NCBI GenBank assembly: GCA_036346205.1
Contig: JARFJB010002413.1
Coordinates: forward strand, 512,872-576,871
Direction of reading: 5' to 3'
DNA: 64,000 nt
Source of the DNA: Vesta saturnalis
Lineage: Eukaryota; Arthropoda; Insecta; Coleoptera; Lampyridae
Below the pieces are notes generated by a model. The model saw only the letters and a list, made by a program, of their open reading frames with translations, had not been told where the DNA came from and did no database searches. Every line of letters begins with the position of its first letter. The stretch's first letter is position 1. A program made the translations under genes and the position numbers. This document shows positions 47,800 through 57,528 of this stretch, one piece after another.

Positions 47800-47961
47800 A
47801 ACCTAACATAACATAACGTTCACGCCATTCCTTGCAGGCTAGGGAAAACAATCCCTGCCTCTTATTTATTTTGTACCACAATCTTAGTTTTGGTCACGTT
47901 TACGTTTAGGTCTATGTTTCCACAGACTATATCGAACTTCCTCAGAGCAGTTTTACGTCAC
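47800..47961 (-). mobile_element. Older minus-strand LINE RT piece (downstream part)
   Basis: The minus strand reads LRKFDIVCGNIDLNVNVTKT, then KIVVQNK, the block that follows the catalytic domain in RTs of the QGGFRxGRGCVDQ type. It appears to be the continuation of the RT fragment at 54530-54160, on the other side of the foldback element. About 60 residues including the catalytic YADD are missing. Confidence 0.6.
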
Positions 47962-48738
47962 GAATAGGAAGACCTACCGCCGCCATTTTGTTTTTGTGAC
48001 GTTACAACCCCGCCTGGGATACCTTTGTCCGCCATTTTAGTAGTTTCTGTGACTCTATAGGCCACGTTCACTTTCACCACGTGACCCGCACATTTCCCAC
48101 CTTTATGGACGGCTTCTTTCGGGGTCATTTTCAACCACTTGATAGAATTTTACCGTTAATTTGGGGCCTTGGGGCTGTATTAATAGCCTTTTGGCAGTTC
48201 AGACCCTAGAGGATAGGCAAGTGCGTGTGCATACAGTGTTCTGATTGAGGTCCTAGGGACAGACCAGACCGCGCACCTTTACCTGATAGGTCGTGCGTGC
48301 GTCCGTCCCTTTGGTTTCTGATTGGTCTTTAGTCCCCACCTAGCCTCTGAGCTCTGCATGGAGACCTCTTCATTCTGATTGGTTACGGCGGAAATTTGAA
48401 TTTGTATTCTAATAAGGGGCCCTAACACTATTTCATAATCCAGATGAGGGGGCCCTCATACTATCTCATAAGACAAGCATAGGAACCTGTGTAAGGGTCT
48501 GCGACCCTCTTATCGTGGCCCCTTGTCGCGAAATTGGAATTTGTTTGTGAAGCCACATAGTGGTGTATGGACTAAATTAATGCTTTCTGTAATAGAGGTG
48601 ACTCTACCTAGTGGTGTATTTTAAAGGTACATAAATACAGGTCCCTATAATCGTTATGGCGGGGAAATTTGAAATTGTATTCTAAGAAGGGTCCTACTAC
48701 ACTAGCTTGTAAGACACATATAGGAACTTGTTCTTAGG
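47962..48738 (+). repeat. Left terminal inverted repeat of the foldback-like element
   Basis: Pairs with 53386-54151. The outer ~200 bp are GC-richer and carry CGCCATTTTG repeats alternating with GTGAC motifs; the inner part carries several ATTGGT/CCAAT-like motifs. Confidence 0.85.
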
Positions 48739-48946
48739 TCTTGGCCCTTGTCTGGTCTCCGCTTGTTCTAATAAATAATGCTAGGGCCTTTATACCAACT
48801 CATAATACAGCATTAGGTCTCCAAAAGCTTACCTAAGGTTATACTTACATTGCATGTCACCTTTCTCACAGCTGACATAACGAAGATAAAAAGATTTGTG
48901 CTTGTGTCCGTGTCCGGGTCTGTGTCTGTGTCCGTGTCCGTGCCCG

Positions 48947-48978
<32 letters not shown>

Positions 48979-49560
48979 TCCGTGTCCGCGTTCGCGATCG
49001 CGTTCGTGTTCGTGTTCGTGTTCGTGTTCATGTTCGTGTCTGTGTCCTTGTCCGTGTCGATGTCGGTGTCGGTGTCGGTGTCGGTGTCTGTGTCCGTGTC
49101 CGTGTCCGTGTCCGTGTCCGTGTCCCTGTCCGTGTTCGTGTCCGTGTCCGTGCCCGTGTCCGTTTCCGTGTCCGTGTCCGCGTCCGCGTTCGCGTTCGCG
49201 ATCGCGATTGTGTTATTGTTCGTGTTCGTGTTCGTGTTCGTGTCCTTGTCCGTGTCGAAGTCGGTGTCGGTGTCGTGTCGGTGTCTGTGTCCGTGTCCGT
49301 GTCCGTGTCCGTGCCTCCGTGTCCGTGTCCGTGTCCGTGTCCGTGTCCGTGTCCGTGTCCCTGTCCGTGTTCGTGTCCGTGTCCGTGCCCGTGTCCGTTT
49401 CCGTGTCCGTGTCCGCGTCCGCGTTCGCGTTCGCGTTCGCGATCGCGATTGTGTTCGTGTTCGTGTTCGTGTTCGTGTTCTTGTCCGTGTCGAAGTCGGT
49501 GTCGGTGTCGTGTCGGTGTCTGTGTCCGTGTCCGTGTCCGTTTCCGTGTCCGTGTTCCGT
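48479..49560 (+). repeat. Direct repeat unit 1 (unique 420 bp plus satellite)
   Basis: The unique part 48479-48900 is almost identical to 49561-49980 (single-base differences such as TGCGACCC/TGCGTCCC and CTTGGCCCTT/CTTGGCCCCTT). Each is followed by a GTGTCC hexamer satellite. Confidence 0.93.
48901..49560. repeat. GTGTCC-type hexamer satellite, block 1
   Basis: GTGTCC, GTGTCT, GTGTTC and GTCGGT variants in ordered sub-blocks; an internal ~250 bp higher-order period repeats once (the TTCGCGATCGCG landmark near 48983, 49195 and 49438). Long Val-Ser, Cys-Pro and Arg-Val frames are artefacts. Confidence 0.95.
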
Positions 49561-50101
49561 ATAGGAACCTGTGTAAGGGTCTGCGTCCCTCTTATCGTGA
49601 CCCCTTGTCGCGAAATTGGAATTTGTTTGTGAAGCCACATAGTGGTGTATGGACTAAATTAATGCTTTCTGTAATAGAGGTGACTCTACCTAGTGGTGTA
49701 TTTTAAAGGTACATAAATACAGGTCCCTATAATCGTTATGGCGGGGAAATTTGAAATTGTATTCTAAGAAGGGTCCTACTACACTAGCTTGTAAGACACA
49801 TATAGGAACTTGTTCTTAGGTCTTGGCCCCTTGTCTGGTCTCCGCTTGTTCTAATAAATAATGCTAGGCCCTTATACCAACTCATAATACAGCATTAGGT
49901 CTCCAAAAGCTTACCTAAGGTTATACTTACATTGCATGTCACCTTTCTCACAGCTGACATAACGAAGATAAAAAGATTTGTGCTTGTGTCCGTGTCCGTG
50001 TCCGTGTCTGTGTCCGTGTCCGTGTCCGTGTCCGTGTCCGTGTCCGTGTCCGTGTCCGTGTCCGTGTCCGTTTCCGTGTCCGCGTCCGCGTTCGCGATCG
50101 C

Positions 50102-50135
<34 letters not shown>

Positions 50136-50173
50136 ATGTTCGTGTCTGTGTCCTTGTCGGTGTCGGTGTCGCT

Positions 50174-50206
<33 letters not shown>

Positions 50207-50806
50207 CGTGTCCGTGTCCGTGTCCGTGTCCGTGTCCGTGTCCGTGTCCGTGTCCGTGTCCGTGTCCGTGTCCGTGTCCGTGTCCGTGTCCGTGTCCGTG
50301 TCCGTGTCCGTGTCCGTGTCCGTGTCCGTGTCCGTGTCCCTGTCCGTGTTCGTGTCCGTGTCCGTTTCCGTGTCCGTGTCCGCGTCCGCGTTCGCGTTCG
50401 CGTTCGCGTTCGCGATCGCGATTGTGTTCGTGTTCATGTTCGTGTTCGTGTTCGTGTCCTTGTCCGTGTCGAAGTCGGTGTCGGTGTCGTGTCGGTGTCG
50501 TGTCCGTGTCCGTGTCCGTGTCCGTGCTCCGTGTCCGTGTCCGTGTCCGTGTCCGTGTCCGTGTCCGTGTCCGTGTCCGTGTCCTTGTCCGTGTTCGTGT
50601 CCGTGTCCGTGCCCGTGTCCGTTTCCGTGTCCGTGTCCGCGTCCGCGTTCGCGTTTGCGTTCGCGATCGCGATTGTGTTCGTGTTCGTGTTCGTGTTCGT
50701 GTCCTTGTCCGTGTCGAAGTCGGTGTCGGTGTCGTGTCGGTGTCTTTGTCCGTGTCCGTGTCCGTGTCAGTGTCCGTGTCCGTGTCCGTGTCCGTGTCCG
50801 TGTCCG

Positions 50807-50838
<32 letters not shown>

Positions 50839-50935
50839 TCCGTGTCCGTGTCCGTGTCCGTGTCCGTGTTCGTGCCGTGTCCGTGCCTGTGTCTGTGCCT
50901 GTGTCTGTGTCTGTGTCTGTGTCTGCATCTGCGTT
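49561..50935 (+). repeat. Direct repeat unit 2 with satellite block 2
   Basis: A second copy of the 420 bp unique sequence (49561-49980) followed by a longer GTGTCC satellite (49981-50935) that includes a ~150 bp pure GTGTCC stretch and the same GCGATCGCG landmarks. Confidence 0.93.
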
Positions 50936-51512
50936 TTGTTTGCGTTTGCGTGTGGGTACGCGTTTGCGTTTGCGTTTTGTAAGAATTACTTTCATAGGGA
51001 CCAATTTAGAATGCATGAATCGCATTACAGTGTTGTCAGCTGTGGCTAATTGTAAAACTTTTGTTCTTAAATGTAACATCCTGTATATTATGCGGTGTTG
51101 AAATAGTGAATCAAGAACAAGGTTCAACTATATACGACAGTAAGGTTGACAGAAGCTGATTTCAAAACAACATCCCAAACTTTCATCTTGTTTTATTTGT
51201 TTTAATTAACTCGTTTAAGGTTGGTCGAACTGCTTTCAAATTAACATCCTAGACTTGTATTTTGTTTTGTTTTTGTATTAAATCAAATGTTTTTAATTAA
51301 CTCGTTTAAGGTTGGTCGAACTGCTTTCAAATCAACATCCTAGACTTGTATCTTGTTTTGTTTTGTATTAATTCAAATGTTTGGCAGAAAGTCATTTTAT
51401 TTATTCACCTTTTGAATATCAAAATGATCGTATTGTTTCTTTTAAAAAATATTTACAACATTCAACACGTGTTTAAATCGTGTATCAATGCAGTTACAAA
51501 ATTTTGATGATC
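50936..51512 (+). repeat. Direct repeat unit 3a of the foldback interior
   Basis: Starts at the GTGTGGGTACGCGTTTGCG landmark and matches 51898-52365 closely. It carries an extra internal duplication of ~85-95 bp (TTAACTCGTTTAAGGTTGG, at about 51208 and 51297). It includes CTGTATATTATGCGGTGTTG. Confidence 0.9.
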
Positions 51513-51897
51513 CGTGTCCGTGTCCGTGTCCGTGTCCGTGTCCGTGTCAGTGTCCGTGTCCGTGTCCGTGTCCGTGTCCGTGTCCGTGCCCGTATCCGTA
51601 TCCGTGTCCGTGTCCGTTTCCGTGTCCGTGTCCGCGTTCGCGTTTGCGATCGCGTTCGTGTCCGTGTCCGTGTCCGTCTCCTTATCCGTGTCGATGTCGG
51701 TGTCGGTGTCTGTGTCCGTGTCCGTGTCCGTGTCCGTGTCCGTGTCCGTGTCCGTGTCCGTGTCGTGTCCGTGTCCGTGTCCGTGTCCGTGTCCGTGTCC
51801 GTGTCCGTGTCCGTGCCTGTGTCTGTGTCTGTGTCTGTGTCTGTGTCTGTGTCTGTGTCTGTGTCTGTGTGTGCGTCTGCGTTTGTGTTTGCGTTTG
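51513..51897. repeat. GTGTCC-type hexamer satellite, block 3
   Basis: GTGTCC and GTGTCT hexamers between the two copies of the preceding unit. Confidence 0.95.
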
Positions 51898-52365
51898 CGT
51901 GTGGGTACGCGTTTGCGTTTGCGTTTTGTAAGAATTACTTTCATAGGGACCAATTTAGAATGCATGAATCGCATTACAGTGTTGTCAGCTGTGGCTAATT
52001 GTAAAACTTTTGTTCTTAAATGTAACATCATGTATATTATGCGGTGTTGAAATAGTGAATCAAGAACAAGGTTCAACTATATACGACAGTAAGGTTGACA
52101 GAAGCTGATTTCAAATCAACATCCTAAACTTTCATCTTGTTTTTATTTGTTTTTAATTAACTCGTTTAAGGTTGGTCGAACTGCTTTCAAATTAACATCC
52201 TAGACTTGTATCTTGTTTTGTTTTTGTATTAAATCAAATGTTTGGCAGAAAGTCATTTTATTTATTTACCTTTTAATATCAAAATGATCGTATTGTTTCT
52301 TTTTAAAAAATATCTACAACATTTAAGACGTATTTAAATCGTGTATCAATAAAATTTTGATGATA
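51898..52365 (+). repeat. Direct repeat unit 3b
   Basis: A nearly identical copy of 50936-51512 that lacks the extra internal duplication and ends at ATCGTGTATCAAT where the two diverge. Confidence 0.9.
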
Positions 52366-53385
52366 CTTAACGAGCTCTTAATTATCCCATTTTATTCTAA
52401 TGTAATTTTGTGTATATACAATATAAAACACAGTTACAGGCTGGTTTTATAATCTCAAGGTGAGCTTTGTTTGTACCTACAATATAAAATACTGTCGATG
52501 CAGGCTTACTTTATACGATCAAGATGAAAAGCATTTTTAAAATGTGTGTGAATAAAATTCATTTAAGCAGACTAGGTCGCACTAACGAGCTTGTAATTAA
52601 CTCGAAAGGTATAGAAAAATTACAATGCTTGTGAGAGAGAGGTAATTTGCTATTTGTATATTTAAGTTATACATTCTAAAACTACTTTATGTTAATGGCT
52701 GTGAACTCGTAATCAGTTTCTTATCACCTATTCATAAGTAAAAGACACAGAAAGCGAATTTAATGAGACTATGTATACGCTGTATAAGATACTTCAATGT
52801 CCAACGCATTGTTATTATTATTAGAACAACCGAAAGAAAACACATCTGAAGGTATGCGTATTATTTTTAATATATATTTTACTCGATATTGCTCACAAAA
52901 ATTACTATTAAAGATTTTAAATGTATCATTATTCGTGCAGGATGACGTCATAAACCAACTCTACAATAGTGTCAACTCTTATTCTATAGACTCGATACCA
53001 GTTCATTTTGTTTAGTTAATTAGGTAAAGGTATGAGTGTTACGATATTTGTTTTTAATTAATAATTATGTAATAATATTTTGCGGACATATATTTGTGGG
53101 TTTAAACTCTGTAGTTATTGATTCGCATATAATAATAAATCATTAAAACATTTTTTTTATCTTCGTTATATCAGCTGTGAGAAAAGTGGTCCGTGATATG
53201 TAAGTATAACTCCAGGACAGTTTTTGAAGACCTAATGCTCTCTTATGAGTTGGTATGGAGGCCTAGTATTATTAGAACGCAATTTTTAACTTTAAGAGTC
53301 CGCACCATAATAATAGTAATGATTGAAATCTACATCTACGTTTTAAAAATAAATCGGCAGATGGAGCCATGCACACAAATAAGCT
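52366..53385. other. Unique interior of the foldback-like element
   Basis: AT-rich. It contains a 72-codon plus-strand ORF (52797-53015, starting MSNALLLLLEQPKEN) without recognisable domain or splice partners. No transposase motif on either strand. Confidence 0.5.
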
Positions 53386-54151
53386 AAGAACAAGTTCCTA
53401 TACTTGTCTTACAAGCTAGTGTTAGGACCTTTCTTAGAATACAATTTCAAATCCGTCATAACGATTACAGAGACCTGTATGTATGTACTTTTAAAATACA
53501 CCACTAGGTGAAACCACCTCTATTACAAAAAGCATTCATACACCACTAGATATCTCTACAAACAAATTCAAATTTTGCGACAAGGAGTCACGACAAGAGG
53601 GCCCTAACACAAGTTCCTGTACTTATCGTATGAGATAGTATGAGGCCCCTCACCTGGCTTATGAGATAGTGCTAGGGCCCTTGTTAGAATGCAAATTCAA
53701 ATTTCCGCCGTAACCAATCAGAATGCAGAGCCTTAGATCTCCAATCAGAGCTCCCAGAGGCTGGGTGGGCACTAAGGACCAATCAAAACCAGAGGGGCGG
53801 ACGTACGCACGACCAATCAGATAAAGCGGACATGCTCTAGACTGTCCTTAGGACCACTAATCAGAACACTATATGGGCACACATTTGCCTATCCTCTAGG
53901 AGCGTGACTGCCAAAGAGGCTCTTAATACAGCCAAAAGGGCCTTAATTAGGGGTGAAAATTTCATCAAGGTGTTGACAATGGCCCCAAAAAGGCAGTCAA
54001 AAAAGCGGTGGGAAATGGGCTGAGTCATGTGGTGAAAGTGGACGTAGCCTGTGACGTGACAATAAAACAAAATGCCGGCGGAAGGTGTCCCAGGGGGCGG
54101 AACGTGTGGCGTCACGAAAACACAAAATGGCGACGGTAGGTGTCCCTATTC
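53386..54151 (-). repeat. Right terminal inverted repeat of the foldback-like element
   Basis: Inverted copy of 47962-48738 with moderate divergence. It contains several CCAATCA motifs (around 53724-53865). Confidence 0.85.
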
Positions 54152-54159
54152 TACTAATA

Positions 54160-54530
54160 GCCTGTCGCACTCCTTGGTCAATGTTATATTCACTCACACC
54201 TCCTCTCACCCTAACACATGCCCGGCTACCGTTGTATACTGCATTTATTATTAGACCTTTATTTACGCCATATTCATTTAATATTTCCCACAGCTTCTCC
54301 TTATTCACTCTCTCGTATGCTTTTTCCAGATCTACAAACGCACAGTACAGCTTCATGTTTGCACTTAAGCACTTTTCGACCACCTGCTGGAGAGCAACCA
54401 TCTGATCGACACATCCTCTCCCTGGCATGAAGCCACCCTGCACATCCCAGTTTCTCGTACATCTATCAATCAGTATTCTTCCCAATACTTTACCAGGTAC
54501 ACTGAGCAAACTTAGAACTTGAGATTTCAT
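54160..54530 (-). mobile_element. Minus-strand LINE RT fragment
   Basis: Reads LLSVPGKVLGRILIDR, VQGGFMPGRGCVDQMVALQQ, motif A LYCAFVDLEKAYERVNKEKL and RACVRVRGGVSEYNIDQGVRQ, where it is cut by the foldback-like element. The FVDLEKAYERV block has the motif A Asp. The 5' end is near 54530. The missing downstream RT appears at 47961-47800. Confidence 0.88.
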
Positions 54531-54823
54531 TTTCCAAGGAAATTTAACGATTTATCATTTTATTCGAAATATTACATTTAGTTATGAAAATTAAAGGTAC
54601 AATCTTAAAAATATTGTACGTAAGAACAAAATTTCTATATTTCATTTTCACACTTTTCTTCTTTTTATCAGGAATTGCTTTCATTGAAACGTGGCAACAT
54701 TGTAAATGTAAATGTAGAAAATTTCCGTTAACTTTTAAATACTTCCTAACCTCAAATACTTATTTTTACTTCAGAATAAAACAAATTTTGATTATTACAA
54801 TTTATAAACCACAATTTGTAATA

Positions 54824-56400
54824 ATGGAATTATTACAACTTAAAGAAAATATTTATGATGCAACCTTTAAGTTTGAACATTGTTTACAGAATTATATGTT
54901 AACCACTGAAAATATAACGGACTCGCTTCAAGTGTGACTGTTGAAATACCGTTTTACAGTATTTAGATTTTTTACGTTTTTAGAAATTGCCGTTTCATAT
55001 TATCAATGTAATGGATAAATGCAAAGTCTACTGTGATCAAATGAATGTATCGAAACGTGAATATTTTTCAATTGTTACATATTTAGGTAATTATTATGTG
55101 ATTTATGACTTTTTTAAATCAGTTGTACTACAATGTGAGAACGATAAAGTTTTAAATGTAAGTAATGTATAAAGAATGATATTGTTCTAATAAAATTCGT
55201 AAAAGTAGGAAATACAGCATTGCGTGTTTAGTGAATTTATTAGTTTGTCACAAAATATTAATGCTGTATTTAAAGGAAATGATAATATTGGTAGCTTTAT
55301 AAATTTAATGGATGTATGTTTGGAAAAGATACAAGAAATTGATATTACTAAGGGTTTACTCAATGCAAACAACGCTTTGGAAAATTCCAAACAAATAATT
55401 GAAGAAATTCTTTTGTTTGCTATGGCCGTTGCACAAGTTGGATATAATGAGGACAATAAGATAATAACTGCTGGATGTCGAACAGTATGGTACTTAAACA
55501 AATGAATTTGCAAATTTAATTATACATTTTTAGGTGTTATGTAATTTAGACAATGTGAAAGAGGAAATTAATAAATCTGTTCCAAACTTGTCTATGTGTA
55601 ATTTAGTAGTAGAAATGTACACTAATTCATTATGTGCTTTAGAAGCTAAAGTTAACATTACTGTTTTAAACTTATGTTTACAAGTATTTACAAGTTATAA
55701 ACGCATATTGAGGATGTATATAAAGCTTGTCTAAATGCCAATTCTGAAGATTGGCAGGTGCTAGTACCTGGTTTTGATGTTTTCATGGACCGAATTTTTC
55801 AAATTGGATCATTTTCATTAGCATGCTCTAGTATTAACAAAAGTAACTATAATAACTGTGAAATGAATGTAATTTTTGAATTTTTACTTTAGGGACTGCA
55901 GACTTAAAAATTGTGACATCAAATTTACAGTTTTTAGAGAAAGAATTAATTCCTTCATTTATAGCATTATCTGTCGATAATTCACCACACAGTATACAAT
56001 ATGCAAATATTTGTAAAAATGTTGGTGTACAAGTGAAGAAACTGCGCTCTATTGTTCATAATATTATAGAACCTGAAGCATATTGCAAAGTAAGGACTTT
56101 TTATTATAAATAAGGAGACACCTACACTTTATTTGCTTTCTGATGTTTTATATCTAAAATGTTTTCATTTTGCCATATTATATCATTTTAAAATTTCAGA
56201 TAATTTATGAGGAATTAAAACATAATACAGAAAAACTTTGGGATCATATTTCTAGTGGCACTATTGTTAAAGAAACAATGATTGATCCATTTTATCATAC
56301 ACAAACGAATTGGGGAAAATGATAAAGACATCTATAAATTCTATAATTAAAAATAATGATGTATTAATCAAATTGAAGCTAATGTACAATAGTAAGTATG
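54824..56400 (+). CDS. Serendipity-alpha-like gene (alpha-catenin/vinculin relative), six exons
   Basis: Exons are 54824-54931, 54984-55157, 55209-55484, 55534-55842, 55893-56089 and 56200 to about 56390. The first four junctions keep phase and have GT-AG borders; introns are 50-110 bp. The mostly helical product of about 385 residues includes EILLFAMAVAQVGYNEDNKI, LVPGFDVFMDRIFQIGSFSL and LQFLEKELIPSFIAL. These align in order with fly serendipity-alpha, an actin-associated protein needed for cellularisation and related to alpha-catenin. Two breaks occur: after TSYK, where an A run at 55699-55701 is one base short, and at NWGK, where an A run at 56316-56319 is one base short and creates a TGA. 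Restoring frame in each gives sensible sequence. The 3' end may be incomplete, since a GTAAGT follows MYN near 56391. Confidence 0.72.
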
Positions 56401-56759
56401 TTTGTTTATAGCTCAACATTTAGTATTCTTAGTTTAAATTGACACAAATGGCACAACTGTTTAGAATAATAGTACAAATGTTTCAAAAAGATCTTAACTT
56501 TTGAATGCTTGAAAACATTTAACAAACAAATACATCCATATACACAAAATAAATATAAAAACACTGAACATGTTACAATAGCTAAGCTACGATCATCCAT
56601 TGACTAGATGGAACTAAAGGTAACACACAGAAAAACAATCAGCACCTGGGTGGCTGGTTTGTAATAACCTACATATAAACACAAGTCGGTACTAGTTTGT
56701 TTTAAGCGTGATTTTACCGTTCCAACAACTTTTAGTTTATTTTGCAATTGTATTTAGCA
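56401..56759. other. 3' flank of the serendipity-alpha-like gene
   Basis: AT-rich. No further exon could be identified with confidence. Confidence 0.4.
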
Positions 56760-57065
56760 TGAATTTTGGTGGTAATGTCTTGCTCTATGTGCTTTGTTGG
56801 CGATTGCCATAATTTGTATAACAATACGAACAGAAATGTAAAATTGTAGTTTCCATGAATTACCAAGATATAATTTCTGGATACAATCACATCGTGAAAC
56901 ATAAGCTCATAAACAAATTAATCTTGGTTTCTTATCTTTTATTTATCACACTAGAGTATTAGGAAAGCAGTGGTAACCAATGAAACATAGAATTTGCAGC
57001 ATTCATTTTCGTGGTAATGAAACACATCCATCATATGTTCCAACTATATTTCCAAAGGTAAATTA
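56760..57065 (+). mobile_element. THAP-domain fragment (P-element-like transposase N-terminus)
   Basis: MSCSMCFVGDCHNLYNN at about 56783 is followed, after frame breaks and a possible intron, by HRICSIHFRGNETHPSYVPT (about 56985-57050). The spaced Cys residues and the CSIHF signature match the C2CH zinc-finger THAP domain. No catalytic domain follows. It is broken and probably a P-element or domesticated-THAP remnant. Confidence 0.6.
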
Positions 57066-57448
57066 TAGATAAATTGGATTTATTAGCATTGCAAAATCTG
57101 CTTTTATAATTCAATGACCAGAGAAATTTCCTAACCAACTATTAACCGCATTTACCGGAATACAGTCTTACAGCCCCTAACATGCAGGTACGATTGGAGA
57201 GAATGCAGCAAAACAAAAACAGCATTGTGAATGCTTATGTGGAATGAGCAAGTGGTGGAATTTTCTAATGTAATTACAGCACATAATTTCTTTTTGTTAT
57301 TGCACATTTTAACCTAAAAATGGACTATTTTGGAAACAGACCGCTGGCGATTAATGCTTCATAGGAAATGGGTGTTCTAGCGTCACTGCTTGTGTCACTG
57401 ACATATACCATTGTCAGTGTACAAATCCATGTTGAAAGGAACATTACA

Positions 57449-57449
<1 letters not shown>
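57066..57449. other. Spacer, nothing recognised
   Basis: No coding motif. The region before the TA repeat (57340-57440) is not recognised. Confidence 0.4.

Positions 57450-57527
<78 letters not shown>
57450..57527. repeat. (TA)n microsatellite
   Basis: About 39 TA units. The Tyr-Ile frames are artefacts. Confidence 0.95.

Positions 57528-57528
<1 letters not shown>

Larger units (their letters stand above)
47962..54151. mobile_element. 6.2 kb foldback-like element with ~770 bp terminal inverted repeats
   Basis: Left arm 47962-48738 and right arm 53386-54151 are inverted copies. Both ends read GAATAGG(A/G)A(C/G)ACCTACCG(C/T)CGCC inward and contain repeated CGCCATTTTG subunits. Matching inner landmarks include GGCGGAAATTTGAATTT with AATAAGGGGCCCTA, and TCATTCTGATTGGTTACGG. 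Between the arms lie three GTGTCC hexamer satellites and two sets of direct duplications. No transposase is recognised; a 72-codon ORF at 52797-53015 has no motif. It sits inside an older minus-strand LINE RT. No clear target duplication was found. Architecture resembles Foldback/Galileo-type elements, but membership is not shown. Confidence 0.75.

Noticed and set aside
48813..52076. Long Asp/Thr, Arg/Thr, Cys/Pro and Val/Ser frames up to 410 codons
   Set aside because: Generated by GTGTCC hexamers within the foldback-like element; low complexity and overlapping on both strands.
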